Source: an uncultured Eubacteriales bacterium (GTDB lineage Bacteria; Bacillota; Clostridia; Oscillospirales; Acutalibacteraceae). Taken from it: DNA of 64,000 bases. A program made the position numbers and the translations under genes. This document shows positions 8,649 to 16,362 of the stretch, in pieces. Under the pieces are notes generated by a model, which was given only the letters and a program-made list of their open reading frames with translations, searched no databases and was not told where the DNA came from. Where the stretch lies: positions 252,610-316,609 of the forward strand of contig CAKSOL010000001.1 in assembly GCA_934477125.1 (NCBI GenBank), written 5' to 3'. Position 1 is the stretch's first letter; each line of letters begins with the position of its first letter.

Positions 8649-8718
8649 CGTACATAAAACCGTATCAAGATAAAAAAACGAGTATTCATAAAGTCAAATT
8701 CCTTATGAATACTCGATA

Positions 8719-8795
8719 TGGTCGAGGTGACAAGACTTGAACTTGCGGCCTCTGCGTCCCGAACGCAGCGCTCTACCAAACTGAGCCACACCTCG
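8719..8795 (-). tRNA. tRNA-Pro (anticodon CGG)
   Basis: On the minus strand the cloverleaf is complete: acceptor CGAGGTG/CACCTCG, D arm GCTC/GAGC, anticodon stem CTGCG/CGCAG with loop TTCGGGA (anticodon CGG, reading CCG), T arm GCAAG/CTTGT with loop TTCAAGT, discriminator A and an encoded CCA (8719-8721). Expression is from the promoter at 8821-8849. Confidence 0.96.
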
Positions 8796-8820
8796 AAATA
8801 TTCAAAACGTCAGCCTGATT

Positions 8821-8849
8821 ATTATACAGAATTTTGCGGCATTTGTCAA
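8821..8849 (-). promoter_or_regulatory. sigma-A promoter of tRNA-Pro
   Basis: On the minus strand there is a perfect TTGACA (8849-8844), a 17-base spacer and a perfect TATAAT (8826-8821), about 25 bases before the tRNA 5' end. Confidence 0.9.
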
Positions 8850-8903
8850 CCTTTATTTTTAAAAAATTTTATTTATTCGATTAAAGGCGTTTTGCCGGCG
8901 CGG

Positions 8904-8933
8904 TTGACAAATATTTGCCCGGCGTTGTATAAT
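8904..8933 (+). promoter_or_regulatory. sigma-A promoter of the CARF nuclease gene
   Basis: TTGACA (8904-8909) and TATAAT (8928-8933) are separated by 18 bases. The ATG of the next gene is 38 bases downstream with an AAGGAAAG-type ribosome site. The consensus boxes suggest constitutive transcription. Confidence 0.85.
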
Positions 8934-8970
8934 AAATCGGCAGAAGTATAAAGAAAAGGAAAGAAGCTTA

Positions 8971-10218
8971 ATGACTTATATAGAATTTTTCGATAAAACA
9001 ATAATTGAAAATATCTGTGCGAGTCTGATTTCTCCGCCTGACAGGGTAATTCTCATAGGCGACAGGATAAAGCTTCTTGAAAGTCATGCCGAAAGATACG
9101 GAAAAATTTTGAAAAAACGCGGGTATAACGTTGAGTTTATCTGCAAATCTGTCAACAGAAATAATATGAAAAATATTATTGCCGTTCTCTCGTCTGTAGT
9201 TGAAAAATACGATGACTGCGTTTTTGAATTAACGGGCGGGGACGAAACCTTTTTGGTTGCGGCAGGCATTATGTCAGAGCGGTATAAGGACAGAAATATC
9301 AGAATGCACCGTTTTAATATACGCAGCAATACCGTAGGAGACTTGGATTTTAACGGCGAAACCGTTTATGAGAGCAAAATACCGGAGCTGACGGTTGAGG
9401 AGAATATTCAGCTTTACGGCGGCGACGTAATATACGGCGGTACAAGACCCAATTCGACGCCGGTATGGAAGCTTGACGAAGATTTTACCGATGATATTGA
9501 TATAATGTGGAATATATGCAGAAAAAACGTCAGACGCTGGAATATGCAGATTGGCGTGTTTGCGATAGCGCGGGAGCTGGAAAAGGGCGGAAATCCGCTA
9601 AGTGTTTCGGTTTCAACGGACGATTTGACTGAGCGGCTTGAAAAAAGGAAATTAAAATACATTTTAGATAAAGAAATAACCGACGCTTTGTGCAGCGCCG
9701 GTCTTGCGGATATCCGTGATGACGGGTTTGAGCTTTCGGTTTCGTATAAAAATGCTCAGGTTAAAAAATGCCTTACAAAGGCAGGACAAATTCTCGAAAT
9801 GAAAATATACATTTCGGCTCTGCGGGCGCGCGATAAGGACGGGGCGCATACATATAACGACGTCCAAAACGGCGTTTGCATAGATTGGGACGGTGACGTT
9901 CATACAGCCCCCGGAAAATATAACACCGAAAATGAAATTGACGTTATGATGATGCGCGGAATGATTCCGGTATTCGTGTCCTGTAAAAACGGCTGCGTTG
10001 AAACGGAGGAGCTTTATAAGCTGAGCGCGGTTGCTGAAAAATTCGGCGGCGAATATGCGAAAAAGGTTCTTATTGCAACCGCTCTTGACGAACGGGGGAG
10101 CAACGCAGATTATCTGCGCGAGCGGGCGGGGGATATGAATATCAGACTTGTTGAGAAAATACAGGACGCAGATGATTCAGAGCTGCAAAGAATAATAAGG
10201 TCGTTTTGGAGTAATTAA
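8971..10218 (+). CDS. CARF-domain nuclease, DUF1887 family (Card1/Can2-like), outside CRISPR
   Basis: 415 aa. The N-terminal third is a Rossmann-like CARF domain: beta-strand VILIGD near 26-31, then VFELTGGDETFLVAAG (84-99), the position where CARF proteins have the ligand-contacting TGG(T/S)x motif. A winged-helix-like middle (about 180-265) leads to a PD-(D/E)xK nuclease fold: Glu276 in the helix QILEMKIY, Asp324 in NEIDVMM, then VFVSCKNG with Lys339. This order matches DUF1887, the family of cyclic-oligoadenylate-activated Card1/Can2 effectors. The usual E-x-K is S-C-K here (Ser337, Lys339). No cas gene or repeat array is in the window, and the gene has its own strong promoter. Activation by a cyclic nucleotide is inferred from the family. 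Confidence 0.85.
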   Translation: MTYIEFFDKTIIENICASLISPPDRVILIGDRIKLLESHAERYGKILKKRGYNVEFICKSVNRNNMKNIIAVLSSVVEKYDDCVFELTGGDETFLVAAGIMSERYKDRNIRMHRFNIRSNTVGDLDFNGETVYESKIPELTVEENIQLYGGDVIYGGTRPNSTPVWKLDEDFTDDIDIMWNICRKNVRRWNMQIGVFAIARELEKGGNPLSVSVSTDDLTERLEKRKLKYILDKEITDALCSAGLADIRDDGFELSVSYKNAQVKKCLTKAGQILEMKIYISALRARDKDGAHTYNDVQNGVCIDWDGDVHTAPGKYNTENEIDVMMMRGMIPVFVSCKNGCVETEELYKLSAVAEKFGGEYAKKVLIATALDERGSNADYLRERAGDMNIRLVEKIQDADDSELQRIIRSFWSN

Positions 10219-10246
10219 AACCGGAATAATCCGTATTTCCCGTAGA

Positions 10247-11017
10247 TTACTTTATTTTCTTCAGCGAAATTTCTTTAAGCGGCGTCAGTCCGAAAGACCG
10301 GGCAAATTCAAGCGCTGCGTTCTGAGCGGAGGTATCGCTCAATGACTGCGGATTATGAGCGTCACAGCCTATAACGGTGTCGCAGCCTTCTGCTGCGGCG
10401 ATACTGAAAAATCTTTCACTCGGATAATGACGATGGTCGAAGAGCCCCAACATATTTACCTCAAGAGGTATTCCGAGAGCCTTGGCGCCACGGCAAAGAC
10501 GCGTCATCTGCGTTTCGTAAATATCGTCGCTGCCGGTAAAAAGGAAAAGGTCGGGATGGGCAATATAGCTGAAACAGCCGGTTGAAATTGCCTCAAGAAC
10601 GGTATCTGCATATTCGGCTAAAAGCTTGCTGTTGCTCTGCGGAACTCCCGGATATACGCCGCCGTCCTCTCGCCCTAAAAAGTGCTGCCCCAAAATAAGA
10701 TAATCGGCGCCGATATCTATGCAAAGCTGTTTGAATCTTTCAAAGTTATCTCTGAAATACTCTGCCTCAAAGCCTGCATATATTTTTATATCGTTTTTAT
10801 ATTCCTCGCCGAGCCGTCTTATACATTTTATATACCCCTCAGCCTCCTGCGGAAGCATACGCATACCCGAAACATACCCGTTATCAAAGAACTGCGGGCA
10901 ATGGTCGGAAAAACCGAGTATTTTAATACCTGCTGAAATGGCGTTTTCGATATATTCTCTTTCGGTGCCTACGGCATGGTGACACCTTACGGTGTGGGTG
11001 TGATAATTCGCATACAT
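10247..11017 (-). CDS. PHP-domain histidinol-phosphatase-like hydrolase
   Basis: 256 aa. The open frame extends upstream, but the ATG at 11017 has an AGGTAGGA site and is directly followed by the family start YANYHTHT. PHP metal-binding motifs are present: HTHTVRCHHA (N-terminus), FSDHCPQF, a glutamate in GFEAEY, LGQHFL, AHPDLFLF and GCDAHNP. This pattern is that of HisJ-type histidinol-phosphate phosphatases, the last-but-one step of histidine biosynthesis. No other his gene is nearby and PHP enzymes are broad, so the substrate is uncertain. It converges with the CARF gene, which ends 28 bases away. Confidence 0.85.
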   Translation of the reverse strand: MYANYHTHTVRCHHAVGTEREYIENAISAGIKILGFSDHCPQFFDNGYVSGMRMLPQEAEGYIKCIRRLGEEYKNDIKIYAGFEAEYFRDNFERFKQLCIDIGADYLILGQHFLGREDGGVYPGVPQSNSKLLAEYADTVLEAISTGCFSYIAHPDLFLFTGSDDIYETQMTRLCRGAKALGIPLEVNMLGLFDHRHYPSERFFSIAAAEGCDTVIGCDAHNPQSLSDTSAQNAALEFARSFGLTPLKEISLKKIK

Positions 11018-11050
11018 TAGTTTTTTCCTACCTTTTGTATTTTCTAAATA

Positions 11051-11079
11051 ATTATATAATGTATACCGGGTAAAATCAA
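11051..11079 (-). promoter_or_regulatory. sigma-A promoter of the PHP hydrolase gene
   Basis: On the minus strand: TTGATT, 17-base spacer, TATAAT, about 34 bases before the chosen start codon. It supports the start at 11017. Confidence 0.75.
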
Positions 11080-11139
11080 GCCGCGGCATGGTAAAATTTA
11101 AGGCGGCGGCAAAAAAATTTATCTTTTGCATTGAAACTG

Positions 11140-11169
11140 TTGTTAATTCAAGGGAAAATGTGGTATAAT
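11140..11169 (+). promoter_or_regulatory. sigma-A promoter of the yfmF-yfmH-lgt-folD operon
   Basis: TTGTTA (11140-11145), 18-base spacer and TGGTATAAT (11161-11169) with an extended -10 flavour, about 80 bases before yfmF. Confidence 0.65.
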
Positions 11170-11249
11170 GTAAAATATAATATTGTTGTTTTCCGAAACG
11201 CCGCGTCGGAAAGCTTAAAAAAGCGGCAGAACGGAGTAATTTTTTATTT

Positions 11250-12527
11250 ATGGCTTGTTTTGTTACACCGATTGAAAAGGGAGTGGACGGTCTTTTTATA
11301 AAAACCGAAAGGTTCAATACCACTCTTATTTCGTTCCATTTTTATATGCCGCTTTCAAGAAAAACGGCGGCTGAATATGCGCTGCTGCCGTTTCTTATGA
11401 CGACCTGCAGCAAAAAATATCCCGATTTTTCAAAGCTTAATTATAAGCTGAGCAAGCTCTACGGCGCTTCGCTGGAGGTATCCGCCGAAAAGGTCGGAGA
11501 TTTGCAAAAGCTTCAGATGTCGGTATCGGTTATAAACGACCGCTACGCTCTTGATAACGAACAGCTTTGCTCGCAGGCGTGCGAGCTGCTGCTCGACCTT
11601 ATTTTTGAGCCGAAGATAGAAAACGGCGCTTTCTGCGCAGAGGATGTTGAGCGCGAAAAGAGAAAGGCGATAGAGCATATCCGCGGCGAAATAGCCGAAA
11701 AGCGTATCTATGCCCGCGGCAGAATGATTGAAGAAATGTATAAGGACGACCCGTTCGGAACTCCGAAATGCGGAACCGAGGAGCAGGTCGCGGCTCTTGA
11801 CGGCGTTTCGCTTTACCGCGCCTGGCTCAGAGTTATTAAAAATGCCGCAGTTCGGGTCAATGTTGTTTCGGATACATTGCCTGCCGCGTTGTTTCAGACG
11901 ATAGGCGAGCGTTTTGCGTCGCTCGGCAGAGAAAATATAACCGACTGTATGCACCATTCTCCGACGCGACCGGTGTCCCGACCGCAAACCGTTACGGACA
12001 GAATGGATGTTGTGCAGGGTAAGCTTTGTCTCGGATTTTCAAGCGAGCTTGCCGGAAACGACGAGACGACCGTGCCGCTGTTTGTCGCAACCGATATTTT
12101 CGGCGGCGGAACCTATTCAAAGCTTTTCAGCAACGTCCGCGAAAAAATGAGTCTTTGCTACTATTGCTTTGCCGGCAGCACGAGGCTCAAGGGACTTGTT
12201 ACGGTTGATTCCGGAGTAGAATCCGCAAACGCCGAAAAGGCTGTAACGGCGATAACCGACCAGCTTGAGGCGGTTAAGCGCGGCGAGGTTTCGGATTTTG
12301 AATTTTCGTCCTCAATCCGTTCGCTTTGCGATGCGCTCCGCTCGGTAAATGATACTCCGGCGGCAATCGATATGTGGTATGCAGGACGTATCGCAAATAA
12401 GGAGCTTGTATCGCCGGAGGATTTTGCGGAAAAGATATCCGGAGTTACAAGAGAACAGGTAATAACCGCTGCTCAGGGTATAAGACTGCACACGGTATAT
12501 AAGCTTTTGCCGAGGGAGGAAGCGTAA
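11250..12527 (+). CDS. yfmF: M16-family protein, YfmF type
   Basis: 425 aa. It has the two-lobed M16 (insulinase-like) fold: an N-terminal half with YALLPFLMTTCSKKYPDF and KLSKLYGASLEVSAEK, and a C-terminal half with FGGGTYSKLFSNVREKMSLCYYC, the conserved R/Y substrate-side motif. The zinc motif HxxEH is absent, as expected for the YfmF partner, which pairs with the active YfmH. In Bacillus the yfmF/yfmH genes are needed for 5-aminopentanol modification of elongation factor P; in Firmicutes they often precede lgt, as here. The stop overlaps the yfmH start by one base (TAATG). Start 11250 has a weak GGAG site. Confidence 0.88.
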   Translation: MACFVTPIEKGVDGLFIKTERFNTTLISFHFYMPLSRKTAAEYALLPFLMTTCSKKYPDFSKLNYKLSKLYGASLEVSAEKVGDLQKLQMSVSVINDRYALDNEQLCSQACELLLDLIFEPKIENGAFCAEDVEREKRKAIEHIRGEIAEKRIYARGRMIEEMYKDDPFGTPKCGTEEQVAALDGVSLYRAWLRVIKNAAVRVNVVSDTLPAALFQTIGERFASLGRENITDCMHHSPTRPVSRPQTVTDRMDVVQGKLCLGFSSELAGNDETTVPLFVATDIFGGGTYSKLFSNVREKMSLCYYCFAGSTRLKGLVTVDSGVESANAEKAVTAITDQLEAVKRGEVSDFEFSSSIRSLCDALRSVNDTPAAIDMWYAGRIANKELVSPEDFAEKISGVTREQVITAAQGIRLHTVYKLLPREEA

Positions 12528-13807
12528 TGAAGAAAACGGTTTTTGAAAGTCCGACGGGACACAGCTATATAAAAGCGGAGCATCCCTCCGGCTTGCAGAT
12601 ATATCTTATGGAAATGCCCCAGCATAGCTCTGCTTACGCGGTTTTCGGTACACGCTACGGCTCTATTGACACCCGCTTTTCAAAGAACGGCGGCGAGGTC
12701 TGCGATGTTCCGGAGGGTATAGCGCATTTTTTGGAGCATAAGCTTTTTGAAAGCGAGGACGGCGACGCCTTTACCCGCTTTGCTCAGACCGGAGCATCCG
12801 CCAATGCCTATACATCGTTTGACCGCACCTGCTATCTCTTTTCCTGTACGGATAAATTCATTGAGAATTTAGACATTCTGCTTGATTTTGTGCAGTCCCC
12901 TTATTTTACCGCCCAGACCGTTCAGAAGGAGCAGGGGATAATAGGTCAGGAAATAAGAATGTATGACGACAGCCCATCCTGGCGCGTTATGTTCAATATG
13001 CTGAGAGAAATGTATACCTCTCATCCGGTAAGGATAGATATAGCCGGAACGGTTGAGTCTATTGCCGAAATAACCGACGACCTGCTTTATAAATGCTATA
13101 ACACCTTTTACAATCCGTCCAATATGTTCCTTTGCATAGCCGGAAATTTTGATGCCGGCAAGGCTCTTGAGCATATTGAAAGGGGAGTGCGCGAAAGCGA
13201 ACCCGTAAGTATAGAGCGCGGTGAATTCTCCGAGGGCGACGGGGTTCATTCTAACTATATTGAACAGCAGCTGGATGTTGCGCTGCCGATATTCTGCTAC
13301 GGCTTTAAGCAGAAAATCACTTCTCCTCAGAGAAGTCTGAAAACAAAGCTCTGTGTTTCTCTTCTTCTTGAGCTTATCTGCGGAGAGGCGTCGCCGCTTT
13401 ATGCGCGCCTTATAAGACAGGGACTTATAAATGATGAATTTGAAACGGAGTATTTCACGGGACACGGCTATGCCGCCGTTATTTTCGAGGGAGAGTCGAG
13501 GGATCCGGAGCGCGTTGCCGAGGAGATAAGAGCCGAGCTGCGCCGCATAAAAGAGGACGGAATAGATAAAAAGCAGTTCAGCGCCGCAAAATGCAGCCTT
13601 TACGGCGAGGCAATACGCCGTTTTGACAGCGTTAATGACATCGGCACGCAGCTGGTTGAATGCGCTATTACCGGAAACGGTCTTTTCGATGAGCTGAAAC
13701 TTTTAAAGGCTCTTACGCCGGACAGTATTATGAAACGGCTCGGCTCATTCGATGAAAACGCGTCTGTTCTTTCGGTTATAAAGCCGCGAAGCAATACGGA
13801 GGAATAA
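12527..13807 (+). CDS. yfmH: M16-family zinc peptidase, YfmH type
   Basis: 426 aa. It contains the inverted zinc motif HFLEH (His67, Glu70, His71) in GIAHFLEHKLFE, and the later glutamate in the helix VQKEQGIIGQEIRMYDD. The second lobe has the GEASPLYARLIRQGLIND motif. It is the catalytic half of a YfmF/YfmH pair; the family is named for its link to elongation factor P modification, but the peptide cut is not established. It begins on the last base of yfmF and ends 2 bases before lgt. Confidence 0.9.
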   Translation: MKKTVFESPTGHSYIKAEHPSGLQIYLMEMPQHSSAYAVFGTRYGSIDTRFSKNGGEVCDVPEGIAHFLEHKLFESEDGDAFTRFAQTGASANAYTSFDRTCYLFSCTDKFIENLDILLDFVQSPYFTAQTVQKEQGIIGQEIRMYDDSPSWRVMFNMLREMYTSHPVRIDIAGTVESIAEITDDLLYKCYNTFYNPSNMFLCIAGNFDAGKALEHIERGVRESEPVSIERGEFSEGDGVHSNYIEQQLDVALPIFCYGFKQKITSPQRSLKTKLCVSLLLELICGEASPLYARLIRQGLINDEFETEYFTGHGYAAVIFEGESRDPERVAEEIRAELRRIKEDGIDKKQFSAAKCSLYGEAIRRFDSVNDIGTQLVECAITGNGLFDELKLLKALTPDSIMKRLGSFDENASVLSVIKPRSNTEE

Positions 13808-13809
13808 AA

Positions 13810-14745
13810 ATGGGAGCATATCATATAACAATATTCGGAATACATTTAACACTGAATCCGGTTGCCTTTACTCTGCCGATTGCCGGCGGCTGGAGCATAT
13901 ATTGGTACGGCATAATAATTGCCGCAGGCTTTCTCGGCGCGCTTATATACGCAATGAAGACCGCTCCGCGTTTCGGGATAAACACCGACCGTATGCTGGA
14001 TGTTGTTTTAATAACCACCCCGCTTGCAATTCTTTCCGCAAGGGCATATTATATCATTTTTGATCCGGATGAAAAGTTCCGGGACTTTTTCAACTTCAAC
14101 TCGTCCGGATTTCAGGGACTTGCAATTTACGGCGGAGTTATCGCCGCATTCGCGGTAGGCGCCGTTATGTGTAAGCTGAGACGTGTGAACATACTTGATA
14201 TGTTTGATGTCGCCGCAGTGGGCTTTCTGATAGGTCAGGGCGTAGGAAGATGGGGTAATTTCATAAATCAGGAGGCGTTCGGAGGGCCTACCGGCAGCAG
14301 CTGGTGGGGGATGATGAGCGAAAACACCGGCGGAGTTATGGTTCACCCCTGTTTTCTTTATGAGTCCGTCTGGTGCATAGCCGGAGCGGTAATTCTTAAC
14401 CGTTTCAGTAAAAAAAGAAAATTCAGCGGTGAAATTACTTTGTTATACGGCGTGTGGTACGGCTTTGGGAGAGGCTGGATAGAAATTCTCCGGAGCGACA
14501 GTCTTTATGCCGGAGTCTTCAAAGTTTCCTGCGTGCTTTCGTTTGTCCTGTGTATTGCCTGCGCCGCGGCGCTTGTGATTATATTAAGACATAAGCGCGA
14601 AACGGCTGCCGCCGGAGAATATGTTTCGGTGTTTGAGAACGCCGGACAGTCCTCAGAGCCTGATAAAGACCCGGCGGATAATGAAGAAACGGAAAACGAA
14701 GCTCAAAGCGAAATAAAGGAAGATGAAAATGGGAAAGCTGATTGA
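13810..14745 (+). CDS. lgt: prolipoprotein diacylglyceryl transferase
   Basis: 311 aa, multi-pass membrane protein. It carries the family signature GRWGNFINQEAFGG (around residue 148), the YWYG and YGGVIAAF elements, and the C-terminal EILRSD motif. It transfers diacylglycerol from phosphatidylglycerol to the lipobox cysteine of prelipoproteins, so it should serve the lipoproteins in this window (35818, 34438 and 54705 genes). About 50 acidic residues at the C-terminus are beyond the usual Lgt length and look disordered. The 3' end overlaps folD. Confidence 0.97.
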   Translation: MGAYHITIFGIHLTLNPVAFTLPIAGGWSIYWYGIIIAAGFLGALIYAMKTAPRFGINTDRMLDVVLITTPLAILSARAYYIIFDPDEKFRDFFNFNSSGFQGLAIYGGVIAAFAVGAVMCKLRRVNILDMFDVAAVGFLIGQGVGRWGNFINQEAFGGPTGSSWWGMMSENTGGVMVHPCFLYESVWCIAGAVILNRFSKKRKFSGEITLLYGVWYGFGRGWIEILRSDSLYAGVFKVSCVLSFVLCIACAAALVIILRHKRETAAAGEYVSVFENAGQSSEPDKDPADNEETENEAQSEIKEDENGKAD

Positions 14746-15577
14746 CGGAAAGGCAATCTCCGCGTCGGTTAAGCAGCGCGTGGCAAAAGAGGTCGCCGAG
14801 GTTAAGGAAAAGGGAATAAGCGTTTGTCTTGCGGTTATAATAGTAGGTGACGACCCGGCTTCAAAGGTTTATGTTGCAAATAAGAAAAAGGCTTGCGAGG
14901 CTCTCGGTATTATTTCTCGTGAATACGCGCTTCCGGAGGATACCTCGGAGGAGCAGCTGCTCGGTCTTATAGACGAGCTTAATAACGATAGGGAAGTAAA
15001 CGGTATTCTCTGTCAGCTCCCACTGCCGCGCCAGCTTAACGAACAGAGAATTATCAACGCAATTTCTCCCCTCAAGGACGTTGACGCTTTTCACCCGCAG
15101 AACGTCGGTCATATTATGATAGGCGACTATTCATTTCTTCCATGCACTCCTGCCGGGATTATGGAAATGCTCAGATTTGAGGACATTGAGGTATCCGGAA
15201 AACGCTGCGTTGTTATAGGAAGAAGCAATATTGTGGGCAAGCCTATGGCAATGCTGCTGCTCCAGGCGAACGGCACAGTTACGGTCTGCCATTCAAAAAC
15301 ACGAGGATTAAAGGATATATGCCGCGAGGCGGATATTCTTGTAAGCGCGGTTGGGAAAGCGGGCTTTGTAACGGCGGATATGGTAAAGCCCGGAGCTGTG
15401 GTTATAGACGTCGGAATGAACCGCGAAAACGGAAAGCTCTGCGGCGATGTCGATTTTGCCGCAGTTGAGCCGATAACGGCGGCGATAACTCCAGTTCCCG
15501 GAGGAGTCGGACCTATGACTATCGCTATGCTTATGCGCAATACCCTGACCGCTGCAAAGCAGCAGAACGGCTGCTGA
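14729..15577 (+). CDS. folD: bifunctional methylenetetrahydrofolate dehydrogenase / cyclohydrolase
   Basis: 282 aa. Two ATGs lie 6 bases apart; the second (14729) is 8 bases from the AAAGGA site and is preferred. Motifs: VYVANKKKACEALGI with the catalytic Lys, GILCQLPLP, KDVDAFHPQNVG, the dinucleotide site VVIGRSNIVGKPMA, and TPVPGGVGPMTIAML. It interconverts 5,10-methylene- and 10-formyl-tetrahydrofolate in one-carbon metabolism. It overlaps lgt by 17 bases. The length is normal and no odd residues were seen. Confidence 0.97.
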   Translation: MGKLIDGKAISASVKQRVAKEVAEVKEKGISVCLAVIIVGDDPASKVYVANKKKACEALGIISREYALPEDTSEEQLLGLIDELNNDREVNGILCQLPLPRQLNEQRIINAISPLKDVDAFHPQNVGHIMIGDYSFLPCTPAGIMEMLRFEDIEVSGKRCVVIGRSNIVGKPMAMLLLQANGTVTVCHSKTRGLKDICREADILVSAVGKAGFVTADMVKPGAVVIDVGMNRENGKLCGDVDFAAVEPITAAITPVPGGVGPMTIAMLMRNTLTAAKQQNGC

Positions 15578-15600
15578 TATTTTATGAAAGGGCGTTATTC

Positions 15601-16299
15601 TTGAAAAAAATTATTTCTTTGCTGGTGGTTTTATTTGCTGCTTTGTCCATTCCGGCGGCTGCGGCGGGGAAGGTATATTCGGTTAAAATCCCCAAAGGAT
15701 ATGTTTTCGCCGAGTCGGACGGTAAAAAGGATAAGCTTGCAGAGCGGTTTGAAATGAGCGCTGAAGAAATGGAAAAATATTTTTCCGAAAACGACGTTCT
15801 GTTTCTTGCGGTCGGAGAAAATTTCGGAGAGCAAATAAGCCTTTCGGAAACGGAAACCGATTTCAGCAGACGCGCGGCAACCTTTTCAAGGATGAATTAC
15901 AGCGAGCTTACCGATATTGAAAATCAGCTTGCGGGAACTGCCTTTTCGGCGGACGGAATTGCCGAGTCCTCGAACGGAATTAAATTTCTCAGGCTTACGC
16001 TGCTTGAAATGTCGGATACTGTTACCGCGGATTATATAACTGTATGCTCCGGAAAGCTTTATACGCTCAGAATAACGACAGCCGGTGATATCGGCGCCCT
16101 GTCCGATAAAATTATGAACGGCTTGACGTTAAAGGATTACGCTTCTGAGGAAAACGGCGCGTCAGGCGGATTCTATACTCTGCTTGCCGCTGCCGGGATA
16201 GCGTTTTTTGCCGCTCTGGCGGTATGGCTCGGATATACCGTTATAAGGGATATCCGCTCTAAGAAGAATAAAAAAACCGGCAATGAAATGCCGGATTGA
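15601..16299 (+). CDS. unrecognised exported protein with C-terminal membrane anchor
   Basis: 232 aa, not recognised. The only start with a good ribosome site (GAAAGGG) is TTG at 15601. A Sec signal (KKIISLLVVLFAALSIPAAAA) is followed by about 160 extracellular residues beginning YSVKIPKGYVFAESD. Then come a membrane helix (about 195-217) and a short basic tail (RSKKNKKTGN). The middle resembles no enzyme; the secretory pattern of strands and a helix suggests a small sensor or binding domain. It closely follows folD and is probably co-transcribed. A terminator-like hairpin lies just beyond the stop. Confidence 0.7.
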   Translation: MKKIISLLVVLFAALSIPAAAAGKVYSVKIPKGYVFAESDGKKDKLAERFEMSAEEMEKYFSENDVLFLAVGENFGEQISLSETETDFSRRAATFSRMNYSELTDIENQLAGTAFSADGIAESSNGIKFLRLTLLEMSDTVTADYITVCSGKLYTLRITTAGDIGALSDKIMNGLTLKDYASEENGASGGFYTLLAAAGIAFFAALAVWLGYTVIRDIRSKKNKKTGNEMPD

Positions 16300-16316
16300 G
16301 TCTGATAATTGGTATA

Positions 16317-16362
16317 AACAGCCTGTCTGCGGTAATAATACCGCCGGGAGGCTGTTTTTTTT
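16317..16362 (+). terminator. intrinsic terminator overlapping the spoVAF-like gene's ribosome site
   Basis: AACAGCCT (16317-16324) and AGGCTGTT (16349-16356) form the outer stem, with GCGG/CCGC inside, and eight Ts follow. The GGGAGG site of the next gene (ATG 16363) is within the 3' arm and the T run forms the spacer. Confidence 0.75.

Larger units (their letters stand above)
8375..8718. other. 344-base gene-free interval
   Basis: Apart from the exporter terminator (8449-8482) and the tRNA-Pro terminator on the other strand (8622-8648), nothing coding or structured was recognised here. No N-terminal LacI remnant is present. Confidence 0.5.

Noticed and set aside
8375..11050. CRISPR array or cas genes near the CARF gene
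   Set aside because: No regularly spaced repeats were seen and the neighbours are a tRNA and housekeeping genes.
12869..13465. Long open frame (198 codons) antisense to yfmH
   Set aside because: It lies fully inside a clear M16 peptidase gene, has no ribosome site and its protein has no recognisable pattern; it is a codon-bias shadow.
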